DNA from: Verticillium longisporum
Taxonomy: Eukaryota > Ascomycota > Sordariomycetes > Glomerellales > Plectosphaerellaceae
Assembly: GCA_019188255.1 (NCBI GenBank)
Contig: JAETXT010000006.1
Location: 2,356,001-2,420,000 of the forward strand
Direction of reading: 5' to 3'
DNA: 64,000 nucleotides
This document shows positions 36,701 through 46,813 of the stretch, piece by piece; positions within the stretch are counted from its first letter, which is position 1; each line of letters opens with the position of its first letter. A program made the position numbers and the translations under genes. The notes under the pieces were generated by a model. That model did no database searches. It was not told where the DNA came from and worked only from the letters and a program-made list of their open reading frames with translations.

Positions 36701-38261
36701 ACCCGAAAGCGTCATCATCCCCGTTGCCTGACCCCGTCTCCCTATGACCCCGTCTTCCCATGACCTCGTCTCCCTGTTGTACAAACAAGACCTTGATTGC
36801 ATGCCGTACCACAGCCGCTGTCGTGTGATGCGAGTAAAGACGGCGAGCCACGCCCAAGGGATGAGGTTGCATCGACTCGGCCCATGCCGCTATTGGTCCA
36901 CCGTCCCGATGGATTCTGGAAACAAACGTGAGGTGAGAGTCGTGCAATCGAGCTTGTTCTGGGGGGGGCACACCGCTACCGTTAGCTAGAGCCGGGCCGT
37001 ACAGCAGTCTGTTTCGTCTACATTGTTGGCTTGGACGGTTTCTCACTCCTTCCTGCACCTGGGCTTTGGCCCCTCTGCCGTGGGGCTGGTCCCTACAGCA
37101 TCCTCGTTTCCTCCACTTGGCTCGCTCTCTCCATGCATGCATCTTGTTGAGGGTGAATCCCAGCACGCCTGTTGGTACCTGCATGGCAAGGGAGGTACTC
37201 TGAAGCATGGAGACTCGCGCCATGTTGATGCCAGGGTACCCCGCGATGAGGTTCTTGGTGGGCACGATCTGTTTGTCGTGATCTTTTCGGAGGCAATGCC
37301 CAGGTTGGTTCGGTCCTCCGTTTGGAAGCTTCTGTTTCTGCTTTCGAAGCACATGGTGACGATATGGGGGGGGGATCTGGCCAGATGCCTCTTCCACCAA
37401 GGTCTTCCGCTGCATGCACCCGCCACCCTTGAATAATTTTGCGATGTTAGCTTCCAGCCAACGAGTTCATGATGTAGTAGTCTGAGTACGTAGCTGTACA
37501 TCGGGCGGCTACTGCGTCGAACCTACCCTGTCTGACCAGGGCATCCTGATCACTGCTTCGGCGCCATACCCTCTTCGTTCTCCACGCAGCCGATAACGGG
37601 CCATGATATGGCCAAGTTGGGCTGCGCTCGACCGTGATGGAGATGTTTCCTCTGCAATTAGCTCAACCCATGTACCATTCTAAAAAGACAATACCTTGCT
37701 TCAGCCGACCCGCCTATTAAGCCATGTGCACGGCGTTGGAAGCTGGGGACGAGGACAGTGTTGGGTCGTATTGGCTAAGGCAGGAGCCAACTGTGTGGCA
37801 CCTCGTCCCTTTTCACTCTTCTCTGTCTCTCCTTCCATCATCAACAAAAGGTGAAGGTTCCTTGTTGCATGGCGACGCACGACATGTGTTGCTTTCCGCC
37901 CGATTCAGTTGTTCGCTTGGGGCTCTCTTCGTTGATGCTAGTGTGCATCGTCCTCCCCCCTTCTTTGTCGAATTCGACTGGCTTGGTCTGGCTTGTATCT
38001 CCTTACCCGTTTTCTTAACTGTTGCACTTCACCCTGGTCTTCGAGAATGTGCCCGTTCGATACTCTCATCAGCATTTGCCACTCTCTTTCTCGGTTCTTT
38101 TCATCGTCTTGATAATCTTAATGCTCTCAACTGCATCCCTCAACTGCACCCCTCAGCCGCATCCCTCAGCTGCATCCCTCAGCTGCATCCCTCAACCGTA
38201 CCTTCATAACAAGCATCACTCTTTCCATTCTCAGACAACTTCGCATCTCACACAACATACC
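33708..38261. other. 4.5 kb gene-free region
   Basis: Many overlapping open frames up to 255 codons occur (for example 36648-37415 minus) without recognisable motifs, signal peptides or convincing splice structure. The right end is the leader of the next gene. Confidence 0.45.
38128..38207 (+). repeat. imperfect tandem repeat in 5' leader
   Basis: Five imperfect copies of a CTGCATCCCTCAG-type unit (about 14-15 bp) end 54 bp before the ATG at 38262. The position suggests the 5' UTR or promoter. Confidence 0.8.
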
Positions 38262-41244
38262 ATGGACGATACCACTCGATATCATGGCACTTTGGTCTCT
38301 CTCGAGGGCCCGGTCGACGTTCTTGCCACCCAGCTACGTCTGCTCCCCACCTCACCACAAATCTTCATCCTGCCACAAGTCCAGACTTACCTTGAGAATG
38401 GAGACCCAAGAGAGAGGTTCGATGCTCGGAACTTCATCAGGAGAATGCACAATGCTGTCGCTGCGCGGAATGAGGTTGCCTACTCTTTTCTGAAAGATTC
38501 AACCCCAGCCAACAAGCGACTGGTCTTCATGAACGGCAGCACACCTGGCGCCCAGGCCATCTGCATCAAAACGATTGCTGAACATGAGACCGACGGCGAT
38601 ATCTCTCATGCCGAGCTTCTTTTCAATGACATTGTCAAGCATGGCGCGGCTGGACTCGAAGATGACTGGTTTTCTCGACAGAAGGATGGTAGACACCACA
38701 TACCGGAAGAAGACCCCATCGTGAGAGCCATGCGAGCGGCTGAAGCCCTTGATCGACTGACAGCCGACTTGCAACCAGATACCGACGTAGACCTTACCTT
38801 CGAGGCTAGACCCCGGAGTATGAGTCTTCCCATTTACAGCTTCGATGATAGATTCGGCGATGCTGCACCGTTCTACGTTTTTGGAGTCAGATCTTCCGAA
38901 GACGATGACTGTATCGATGACAATACCAGAAACGCCTTTCTTCCAGCAACCCCGAGATTTGCAGTCACCGATTTCGGCGAAAGTTTGGCCGATACCATAG
39001 CCACCTTCGAGGCCGTGGATAATTCTCTCCAGCCCCTCAGGTCACCGAGCTGCGTAGGAGAGACATACGAGCACCAGACTATATCACCACGTCGTCTATT
39101 TACGACAGACATGCTCTCGCCCCGCTCGGGTCACAGCATAGAGTCTACAGACGCAGTTGTATATGGAGAGGCTTCTCTGATGCAGATGCAGATGGCCAAC
39201 GCCCGACGATCAACGAAGCGAACGAAATCTCTTGACCGAGCATACCAAACTGGGGACAGCTACTGGGATTCCCCGCCCCAAGCTCAGAGTCAGGCCGGCG
39301 TCGACAGCGGGAAGGCTCTGTCAGAAGATGGCCGACGTAACTCCAATGTTGGGACACTGCTGCAAACGTCACTGCCGAGAACAATACACGTTCGCTGCGA
39401 TCGTGCTATTGTCTTATTATCTCCTCCACCACCAAAACCGAAGAAAAAGGCCAACGGCGCTTATGTTGACAAGGGCACAGATGCCGAAGACTTTCGATCT
39501 CCTGAGCCCCCTTTCCGGCCCGTGCTGCCCTTTACCGAAGATCTTGTGATTAAGATTCAGGATGGAGCTGACGATAATGTCCTCGAGGCTACCATCAGCG
39601 CATTCAAAGCGGGTATTTATCCAATCCAGACGCCAGAACCGTCCGAGCAATTGGTAGCTCGGAAAGAATCAGTCGTAAAGGCACCCAAGTTCCACGGCAT
39701 CGAGACTGCTGCTGAGGACTCTGTCAATCCTTCTGCGTCAGTACTGTCGTTCGGCCCAGATCCAGACGAATACGATCCATTTGCCTACGGTCCGACACCC
39801 CTCAAACCTGCAAACACAACTCGTTTACCACTAAAACTGAAGCCTGTAACTCCACCCACCCCAGCACACACACCATCTTCTCTGTCTTCTATCTGTGGAC
39901 TGGGGGAAGAAAGGTTCCAGAGCTGCGACATAGCAGGTTGCAAGACAGCGATTGCTGTCCAGAACTCTCTGCGGGTCCTGCTAAACGTCCATTTCCCTCC
40001 GGAGGACCAAGGATATCACCACTTTCATTTTTCCATACTGCCAGAGATGGGTGGCCTCTGGAAGCCCGTCTTCCGCAATGCCGGCGCGGAAAGTCCCCGC
40101 AATGGTCAGCGCAGAATCGACCAGATTCTAGCTGTAGGAGCACGTCGAGGGGTCAAAAAGACTCACTTGTCAAATCTAATCAAACAGCTTGAAAAACTGG
40201 GAGTAAAATCTGGCGAAGTCAGCCGAAGCGGGCGGCTTGATTTCCGGTATGCACAGTGGTGTTTGCCTCCTAGGTTGTTCGCTGACAGAAGCACAGATAT
40301 CTTGTTGCCAACGCTATGCAAGCTTTCACTGCACAGCCACTTGCGAATCAAACGCACGAAAACCCATTCACGAATCCTTACTTGCTCGCGACTCTAATTG
40401 TTCCTCACCTGGAGCCTTACTTCGTCATTCATAACGAGGTGCGATTCTTGATCTTGGAATATCCTCCAGATCATCTAGCCACAGTCTTGGCACTTCAGAA
40501 ACTTGTTGGCGTGGACCTTATGAAGGTCGCAGCAATAGTGAACTCGGATGCTAACGAGCCTCTACCGTTCAATCACGTTCGAGGTGCCTCGATCACGAAT
40601 GTGAAAGAAGGCAACCTCTCAGGTTCAACTTCCCCCAGGGAAGGCCCCTTCACAGGAAGGCTTCATCCATCGTTCTTCCTGAGAGTGTTGCAGTTTCGAG
40701 GGCCAACTTCCTCCTCACATCAACAGCGACTGAAGCGGAAATTGGAAACTTTGTGTCGACGATCCGCAAGTTGCTCATTGATGTGTCACGTTTCTACGTG
40801 TCCGACGAGCCACCGAGGCAGAAGGTGGGAAAGCGACTTCCGACGCCTATCTCTGCCTCCTTCTCCCCATTTCCGAGAACGACCATGGGGCTTCAGAGCC
40901 CTCCATTATCGCCACCGCCGCAGATGTTACCCCCTCCGCCGAGGGGCAACCATCCTCTCCGACCGCCCTCGCCCGCAACGTCATCCAAAGCGCCCTCGTT
41001 CGCCGAAACAGTCAAGACAAATAAATCGTCGCGCAGTCGAAGAGCAAAGTCACGTAAAAGCGGCGGTACTTTTGGTCCCGCAACGGACTGTACGACAGAC
41101 TCGACCTCTGTCTTTACTTTCAACCTTGAGGACGATAGCGATTACGACCAGGAGGAGAGGCGGCTCATGCCCATTTTCATGTCGAAGCCCCATTTGAAGA
41201 AGGGAAATAGCCACAAGGCATTGAAATTCCTTGGTCTCGCTTGA
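38262..41244 (+). CDS. large fungal protein often labelled 'gastric mucin-like', one frameshift
   Basis: Exon 1 is 38262-40246, a 50-nt intron (GTATGC...ACAG) follows, and exon 2 is 40297-41244. The N-terminal ~170 residues look folded (GTLVSLEGPVDVLATQLRLL, DARNFIRRMHNAVAARNE). A long Ser/Pro-rich middle follows. Then comes a conserved block, NSLRVLLNVHFPPEDQGYHHF, continuing ILPEMGGLWKPVFR, RRIDQILAVGARRGVKK and, across the splice, GRLDFRYLVANAMQAFTAQP and NPYLLATLIVPHLEPY. The C-terminus ends EDSDYDQEERRLMPIF and KALKFLGLA. The name is common in Sordariomycete annotation but tells nothing about function. The frame shifts near 40645-40648 (a run of four C); one added C joins EGPLHRKASS to SVAVSRANFLLTS and gives about 977 residues. 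Function unknown. Confidence 0.72.
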
Positions 41245-41674
41245 GTCGGAGGTTCGCTACGCCCTGCGATTTGCATGTGTGCTTGTGGTAGATCGAGGAA
41301 TACTCGGAAATCAACTGTCGCAGCCTCGAACTGAGGATCACTTGCTCCTACGCTGCCAGGAAAAATGTACAATAGGTTAACAAGAAGCAAGGATAGTATG
41401 GGTGATGCCTGAAGACTACGAGTCTTTTGGGAACGACGTATGTAATGTAATTTTTTGGGTGAGATATCGTGGATTTGATTATTAGGAAATCCGTCGACAT
41501 CGATTTCCAAGTTTGACATTGTTCTGTATCTGAGTATCACATGTACTTCTTGTAAAAGATGGCGTGACTTCTCCGACCCCAAAGAGCATAATAACGAGGC
41601 TCAAAAATCAATTGCATTTCCAAAAATTTGACGCATGTCGAGTGGAATCCAGATCGAAGCGATTACAAGTAATT
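41245..41674. other. 3' flank, no gene
   Basis: Between the preceding stop and the tRNA. T-rich when read on the minus strand near 41620-41637, which could end Pol III transcription of the tRNA. Confidence 0.5.
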
Positions 41675-41746
41675 AGGTCCAACCAGGAATCGAACCTGGG
41701 CTGGCGGAATCAGAATCCGCAGTCATAACCATTAGACCATTAGACC
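41675..41746 (-). tRNA. tRNA-Gln (anticodon CUG)
   Basis: The minus strand folds as a full cloverleaf with no intron. The acceptor stem GGTCTAA pairs with TTGGACC (one T-G pair). A D arm follows, then the anticodon stem GCGGA/TCCGC around the loop TTCTGAT, giving CTG. The T arm is CCAGG-TTCGAAT-CCTGG. The discriminator base is T. The 5' end contains the direct repeat GGTCTAAT-GGTCTAAT, so B- and A-box-like sequence is normal. Confidence 0.95.
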
Positions 41747-42254
41747 GGACCGGTTGTAGATGACATTAACATGCGGCAAGCCAGACTATAAGCTACCCAT
41801 TTCTCTACTCAAGTCCCGGAGTTCATGAGATCCTGTTCGATATCTGCCAAAAATTAGCACCGGGTGTTTCTCGTAGCTTTAAAGTGCCGGGCCGTGATTG
41901 TCAAAATTTCAGCGCTACCTGACTGTGCTGTGCTCTGCTGCGCAGGACGTCATAATTTGGCCCCGCGTGCAGGCTTGCCCACTGCCCCTCCATAACTTCC
42001 AGCTGTAGAGCTCCACCGATCGCCCCAGCATCAACGGCAGCTGTGTGCGCCGACCCAGAACGCCCGTCTCGTCGTACAGCAACACCCCCCTAACGAGGTA
42101 CAAAGCTCGAGGCAGACCGTTTCTTCTTTGCGCAAGGTCAACAGAGCTGACGATCCTGCGCCGTGGCTTGAAAGATGGTAAAGCCTGGCCGCCCTGAATC
42201 TCCCTATCGCAGCCTTACTGACCATGGTGCCTCCAGTCGAAACAATACCTGACG
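41747..42254. other. promoter region of SKI8
   Basis: No supported gene. An ATG at 42223 opens a short frame into the SKI8 leader but does not fit the splice phase of the gene. Confidence 0.5.
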
Positions 42255-43292
42255 ATGCACACGGTGGACAACGGTATGCGCAACCTGCCTCTCGACCTTT
42301 CGCATCGATTTGCTGATCAATCTACTCCAGCCCACATCACAGACATCTTTGGACTAGCAGCGACACCGAAAGCCCTGCTGTCTGCGAGCGGCTCCTCCAC
42401 CATCAACGTCCACGACACGGTCGACCAGTCATTCCCCATCATACAGTCTATCAGTGGTGCGCATAAGCTTGGATGCCATCACATCTGCACCTCGCGGGAT
42501 GGCAAGGTAGCGGCGAGTGCGGGCTTCGGCGGCGAGGTCAAGGTCTGGATCGTCACGCCCGAGACGGGCGAGTGGAACCTCAAAACGGAGATCACGCAGG
42601 CAAGCAAGGCAGGCGAGGTATGGGCCGTCGCCCTGAGCGAGAACGGACGGTTCCTTGCCGGCACGACATATGACGGCCGCATCAACGTCTGGGACGTCTC
42701 CGGTGAGGAGACGAAGAGGGTCCAGGAGTACGAGACGGGAAGCGCGGGGTCAGGTAGCTTCGGCATGTGCGTTGACCTGAGCCGGGATGGCAAGTTCACT
42801 GCGAGCGGACACGAGAGCGGAGCTGTCTACGTCTTCAACAACGAGACTGGGCGGCTGCAACTCTCCCTATCAGGTACGTCCGATGTTAGGTGGGCGGTAG
42901 GCAGGTACACTGACACTCTCACGCCTGGCGCTCCCGGTTAGGTCAGTCGCCTTCTCGCCTGGCAACTCCCGCCCGCAGCAGCTGGCGCCGCGTTGGTTAT
43001 TGCTCTTTTCGACATGAACCATGTCGAACACGTGGGCAATCTGGCTGGTCACTCGTCGTGGATCACCTCGTCGGATTGGAGCGACACGGGCGAGTACCTG
43101 CTGAGCGGAGCTATGGACGGCAAGGTAAAGGTCTGGTCCGTCGATCGCGGAGCCTGCGTTGCGACACACAGCGAGACGGACAAGGCGCTTTGGTCGGTCA
43201 AGTGGCTGCCCAAGACACAAAAGAGCGAGATGTTTTGCACAGCGGGAGCGAACAGGAGTATCTCATTCTACCGCGAGGCTACTGGTACGTAA
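42255..43292 (+). CDS. SKI8: Ski8/Rec14 WD40 protein, two lesions
   Basis: Exon 1 is only 19 nt (42255-42273, MHTVDN). An intron with branch CTGAT and CCAG ends at 42330, giving MHTVDNAHITDIFGLAATP, the family N-terminus. Exon 2 (42331-42873) has LSASGSSTINVHD, GAHKLGCHHICTSRDGK, VWAVALSENGRFLAGTTYDG and FGMCVDLSRDGKFTASGHES. The third exon should read GLALPVRSVAFSPGN from 42923, but the expected AG acceptor before it is absent (AC). A further base is missing at the C run 42972-42974, after which VIALFDMNHVEH, SDWSDTGEYLLSGAMDGKVKVW and SVKWLPKTQ run to a normal end, FYREATG. Known role: subunit of the Ski2-Ski3-Ski8 complex that feeds mRNA to the exosome, and in meiosis a Spo11 partner. About 310 residues when corrected. 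Confidence 0.9.
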
Positions 43293-43733
43293 GCCGAAGT
43301 AGACATTCCGGCCCGGGAGAAGGCTACAAAAAAGTGAGAGCAACCACCAATGCATCATGAATCATAAGAAGCACTGCGAATACGCATTGATTAATTGCAG
43401 TGCGCTCGACTGATTGGTATCCTGCTCGATGCTCAAGACAGAACTGCTCACGTGATCTCGCTCCCTCGACGCGTTGCCCCGCCAATTCTGGCCAATCGCC
43501 CATAGCCAGATTCGCATTTCGTCATGGGTCTTTGACATTCATTCCAGCCCCTTGCAACTGCTTACCCTTCCGCTGAAACCGTCCGGACATCTTCGTTCAC
43601 AAACATCGGTTCGCACAACCCAAATAACTGTTTATCGTCGCAAACACCATCAATCCTAAGGCGATCTCTTTTACTGAAGTCTCACGAGATAATTACTGCG
43701 AACCAGAAGAATCAATATCGTTACCCCGCCAAA
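43293..43733. other. intergenic, promoter of POLD4
   Basis: No gene. Contains CACGTG at 43449-43454 and ACGCGT at 43469-43474. Confidence 0.55.
43469..43474. promoter_or_regulatory. ACGCGT (MCB core) upstream of POLD4
   Basis: One MBF-type ACGCGT lies 260 bp before the ATG of a DNA polymerase delta subunit gene. Single sites occur by chance about once per 4 kb, so this is suggestive only. Confidence 0.35.
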
Positions 43734-44379
43734 ATGCCGACAACTCGCAGATCAACCGGCGGCGCCCGCGCCCGCCCTGGGCCCAACAAAGGCCAATCGA
43801 CCATCAGCTTTTCCAACAAGGTTTCCAAGCCTGTACCTCGGCAGGAACTGAAGAAGGCTGCTGTCACCAAGGGCGACCGCATTGTTTCGCACAACAACAA
43901 GGAAGAGGAGGTTCCTGAGGCCGTCGAAATTGAGGTCGAATCTGAGGTGGAGCAGCCGGAACCCAAGGTCGAGGTGCCAGAGAAGACCGAGGCCCAGATC
44001 CGCGCCGAGAAGACGACCGATGCGCAGATCAACAAGTACTGGCGGAACATTGAGGCGGAGCGCATTGCCAAGAGGGTGCATGTAGAAGACTTGAGCACCG
44101 GGGAGAAGGTGCTGCGGTATTTCGACGTCAGCTCGCAGTACGGGGTACATGTGCTTTCTATGCCGACTCGCTTTTCACTCCGCAGGACATATGACTAACG
44201 TAACGCAGCCCTGTGTCGGAATCCAGCGGATGAGGCGCTGGGAGAGGGCCAACAAGCTCGGGCTTAACCCTCCCATCGAGGTTCTTGCCGTGCTGCTCAA
44301 GGAGCAGAAGGAGGGCAGTCAATCTGAGCGTGCGCACATGGATGTGATTCTCAACTCCACAGCAGTTGGGTCAACATGA
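43734..44379 (+). CDS. POLD4: DNA polymerase delta subunit 4 (Cdm1/Pold4)
   Basis: Exon 1 (43734-44144) and exon 2 (44209-44379) are joined across a 64-nt intron (GTACAT, branch CTAAC, GCAG), giving 193 residues. The N-terminus is basic and carries GQSTISFSNKVSK, a PIP-box-like motif (QSTISF) that in this family binds PCNA. The middle is acidic. The splice creates the family signature SSQYGPCVGIQRMRRWERA, continuing KLGLNPPIEVLAVLL. Known role: small accessory subunit stabilising Pol delta and contacting PCNA during lagging-strand synthesis. The C-terminal tail (HMDVILNSTAVGST) is short. The signature is decisive. Confidence 0.92.
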
Positions 44380-44734
44380 TTGTCTTGACCTCAGCGTAAT
44401 CTTTGCTCTTTTTTTGTACGATATCCCTCCGCGGGTTGGAACCCGTGAAGGCTCGTCCATCGTCTCGCACGATACGACGAGCCAAACCTTTACCACGAGG
44501 GGTGTGGGTGATGCACGAGGCGTTTTGAGGATTGAAAGGGGCGTTCGAGGGCGATGGACCAACTATCTGGCTTCCTCTTCTGGCTTTGCACAACAGAGCA
44601 CACTTTTTTTGTAGCGAACGAGTCATTGGACTCTGATGAAATATCATGAATTCTGTAACCACAAGTGCTTTCTGAAAAGCTTCTGATGCTCTACGCAACG
44701 AGTCTAATAGCATGCCCAGGCTCTCTAGATTGCC
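44380..44734. other. convergent 3' flanks
   Basis: 355 bp between POLD4 and QNG1 stop codons; only chance frames. Confidence 0.55.
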
Positions 44735-45888
44735 TCAGTACCAGATACTCCTTGTTCTATGATGCAGGACCGTCTCCGTACCCGCAGCTTCCATCTCCTT
44801 CATGGTATCGTACAAAAAGAAATCTATCAGAATGGCATTCACTTCCGTCTCTGGGTACTTTCTCAAGATTTCTCTCTTGAGCAGTTCCACACACCAGATA
44901 CTGCAAGCTGTGGAATCGTTAGCATATCATGTTGTTAGTGTGCAGGCAAACGGGACTCACCTCTGATTTGCAGCTCCCATCTCGACCCAGTCTCAATGAA
45001 GGACTTTTTGTTGATGGCCGTCGCCAGCGATGGGCTGTAGTACAAGCACCCCATTGAGTTCAGAATTTGCGGCACACGGTAGTCGGCAAACATGGTTAGC
45101 TTGTCAATATCCCTGAACGCTCCAAAGCCTTCGCCCTCGAAGCATGCCCACACATCCGCCACGAGAATTTGCGCCCTCTTCATGAGTCGCACAGGTTTCT
45201 TCCGGCCATCGTAGCGGTGCTCATCGCGGAAGCAGGCAAACTCGCGCCCGAGAGTGTTGACAAGGCCAGCGGCGGACCCGTTGGCAGACTCGACGAGGGT
45301 GGCGACACTGCAGTCGTAGTTCTCATAGAGGACCTGGCCGGCTTCGCGCAGACAGACGAGGCGCTCGGAGAGAAGAGGCATCTCCTCATCTGTGGCAGAG
45401 CGGAAGACGTGGCGCAGGGCGTCGAGGGTGCACTCATCCTCGTTTTGCCAGTAATCGGACGTGGTGATGGGGATGCCCTCCTCCAGGGCGCGCTGAAGGG
45501 CGGCGACGAGACTCCAGTAGCCGGTCCATTTCCGTCCGCGGTACTCTATGGCGAACCGTTCGTCTTCGGGCAGCTCGGACCAGAAGGAGAAGTTGAGGAG
45601 GTCCATTGTGAAGATGAAGGCGAGTGTTGACTCATCCTTGGCCTTGGGGTGCAGCTCATGTTGGCTCCACGTTGCAGGAGAGTAAGACTTGTGTTGCATC
45701 TGGGCGTGAATCGTCTCTGCGGCGGCCTTGGTGGCGCGCATGTCAATCGCGACGTCAATGGAGTCATCGTAGACCGCCTCAGCGTCGGCGAGGATCCCTG
45801 TTTCAGGATCTGGGTTGGCGGTGAGCTTGCTCTGAAAATGCTGCCGCAGGAAATCCAGGAGCTCAAGGTCCGCTTCGTCGTCTGACAT
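44735..45888 (-). CDS. QNG1: queuosine 5'-phosphate N-glycosylase/hydrolase (Qng1, DUF2419)
   Basis: Exon 1 (45888-44961) and exon 2 (44907-44735), intron 53 nt (GTGAGT, branch CTAAC, ACAG), 366 residues. Family blocks seen: FIFTMDLLNFSFWSELPED, YRGRKWTGYWSLVAALQRAL, IPITTSDYWQ, FADYRVPQILNSMGCLYYSP, then across the splice RWELQIRACSIWCVELLKRE, and at the end NAILIDFFLYD. Known role: releases queuine from queuosine phosphate so the base can be reinserted into tRNA; eukaryotes cannot make queuine. The Asp in FTMDLLN and the aromatic pocket residues are present. The ATG at 45888 is chosen because the upstream in-frame extension to 46029 lacks conservation-like content. Divergent from UBA2 with 925 bp between starts. 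Confidence 0.94.
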
Positions 45889-46813
45889 GGCTGATATGGT
45901 GCCGTCGAGTCTCTGCTGTGTTGGCGATGTGATCCAGAGTAAAGAAGGGCAAGTGGCAGATCCTGAAAACGAAACCCGCGATTCGGAAAGTTTTTGATAG
46001 AGGCGTTTTTTAGGCGGACGAGGGACCACTCAGGGGTTGAAAGACACCGATCACCTTTGGGAAGGAGAGTGTCCAGGGGTGCATTGGCATAGAGTCACAG
46101 CATACAGCCTGCTTACGAGGAGACAAAAGAAACCACAAGAGAATGGATAACTCGAATCCGGGTTATTCGACCGAAATCTGAACCCTCAAACCCTTTTCGT
46201 GAAGCTGTTGCACGATGTTTCCCGTCGGCACATGACCAGTGAAGCCTGCTGCAGCTAGGGCGGTCTCCCCGGATGGGTAGGTACCTAGGTACCTACTAAA
46301 GGAAGGAAGGAGGTACCCAATGCCAGGGCCTTCCAAGGCCTGTCAGGGACGAACAACCAGTAGGAAGACCCCCACAGCCGGCAGCCAATGATATCATGAT
46401 CGCAGCGATTGGCTCATCCACCCACATCAGGCTAACAGCTCCAATCCCTGCACCGCGGTGGAATCCCGTCACCAAAACCTTGGAAGTCCGGTATTGGCTA
46501 GAACTTCGCCCTTTCAACCAAGCCGATCGCTCCTGCCCGCGGGCCGACAGAGAAGCTACCATCGGACCAACCTGAACCTCACCTGCCGCCTTGAAACCAG
46601 GCTACCAGCGGACCAGCGCAGGCAACTCTGTTCCTTTTCAACCCTGCAGCATCACCAAACAAATCGCATCAACCACCCGACCTTCTCTTCATCTTCATTG
46701 GATCAACTGTCCGTTCGATTGACGCGCCAGCATTTGAATGCGACTCACTACGTAGCCATCCGTGCCTCTAGTCCCGATCCTACCTTCTGCGCGTCACACA
46801 GACACAAACGACC
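45889..46813. other. divergent promoter region QNG1/UBA2
   Basis: No gene. A palindromic TAGGTACCTAGGTACCTA cluster lies at 46277-46298, next to GGAAGGAAGGAGG. Confidence 0.55.

Noticed and set aside
36648..37415. 255-codon minus-strand frame in the 33.7-38.3 kb gap
   Set aside because: No recognisable motif, overlaps similar-sized frames on both strands, no splice or start context; treated as chance.
42223..42273. Earlier ATG (MVPPVE...) as SKI8 start
   Set aside because: Its frame does not match the phase needed at the first intron, whereas the ATG at 42255 gives the family N-terminus.
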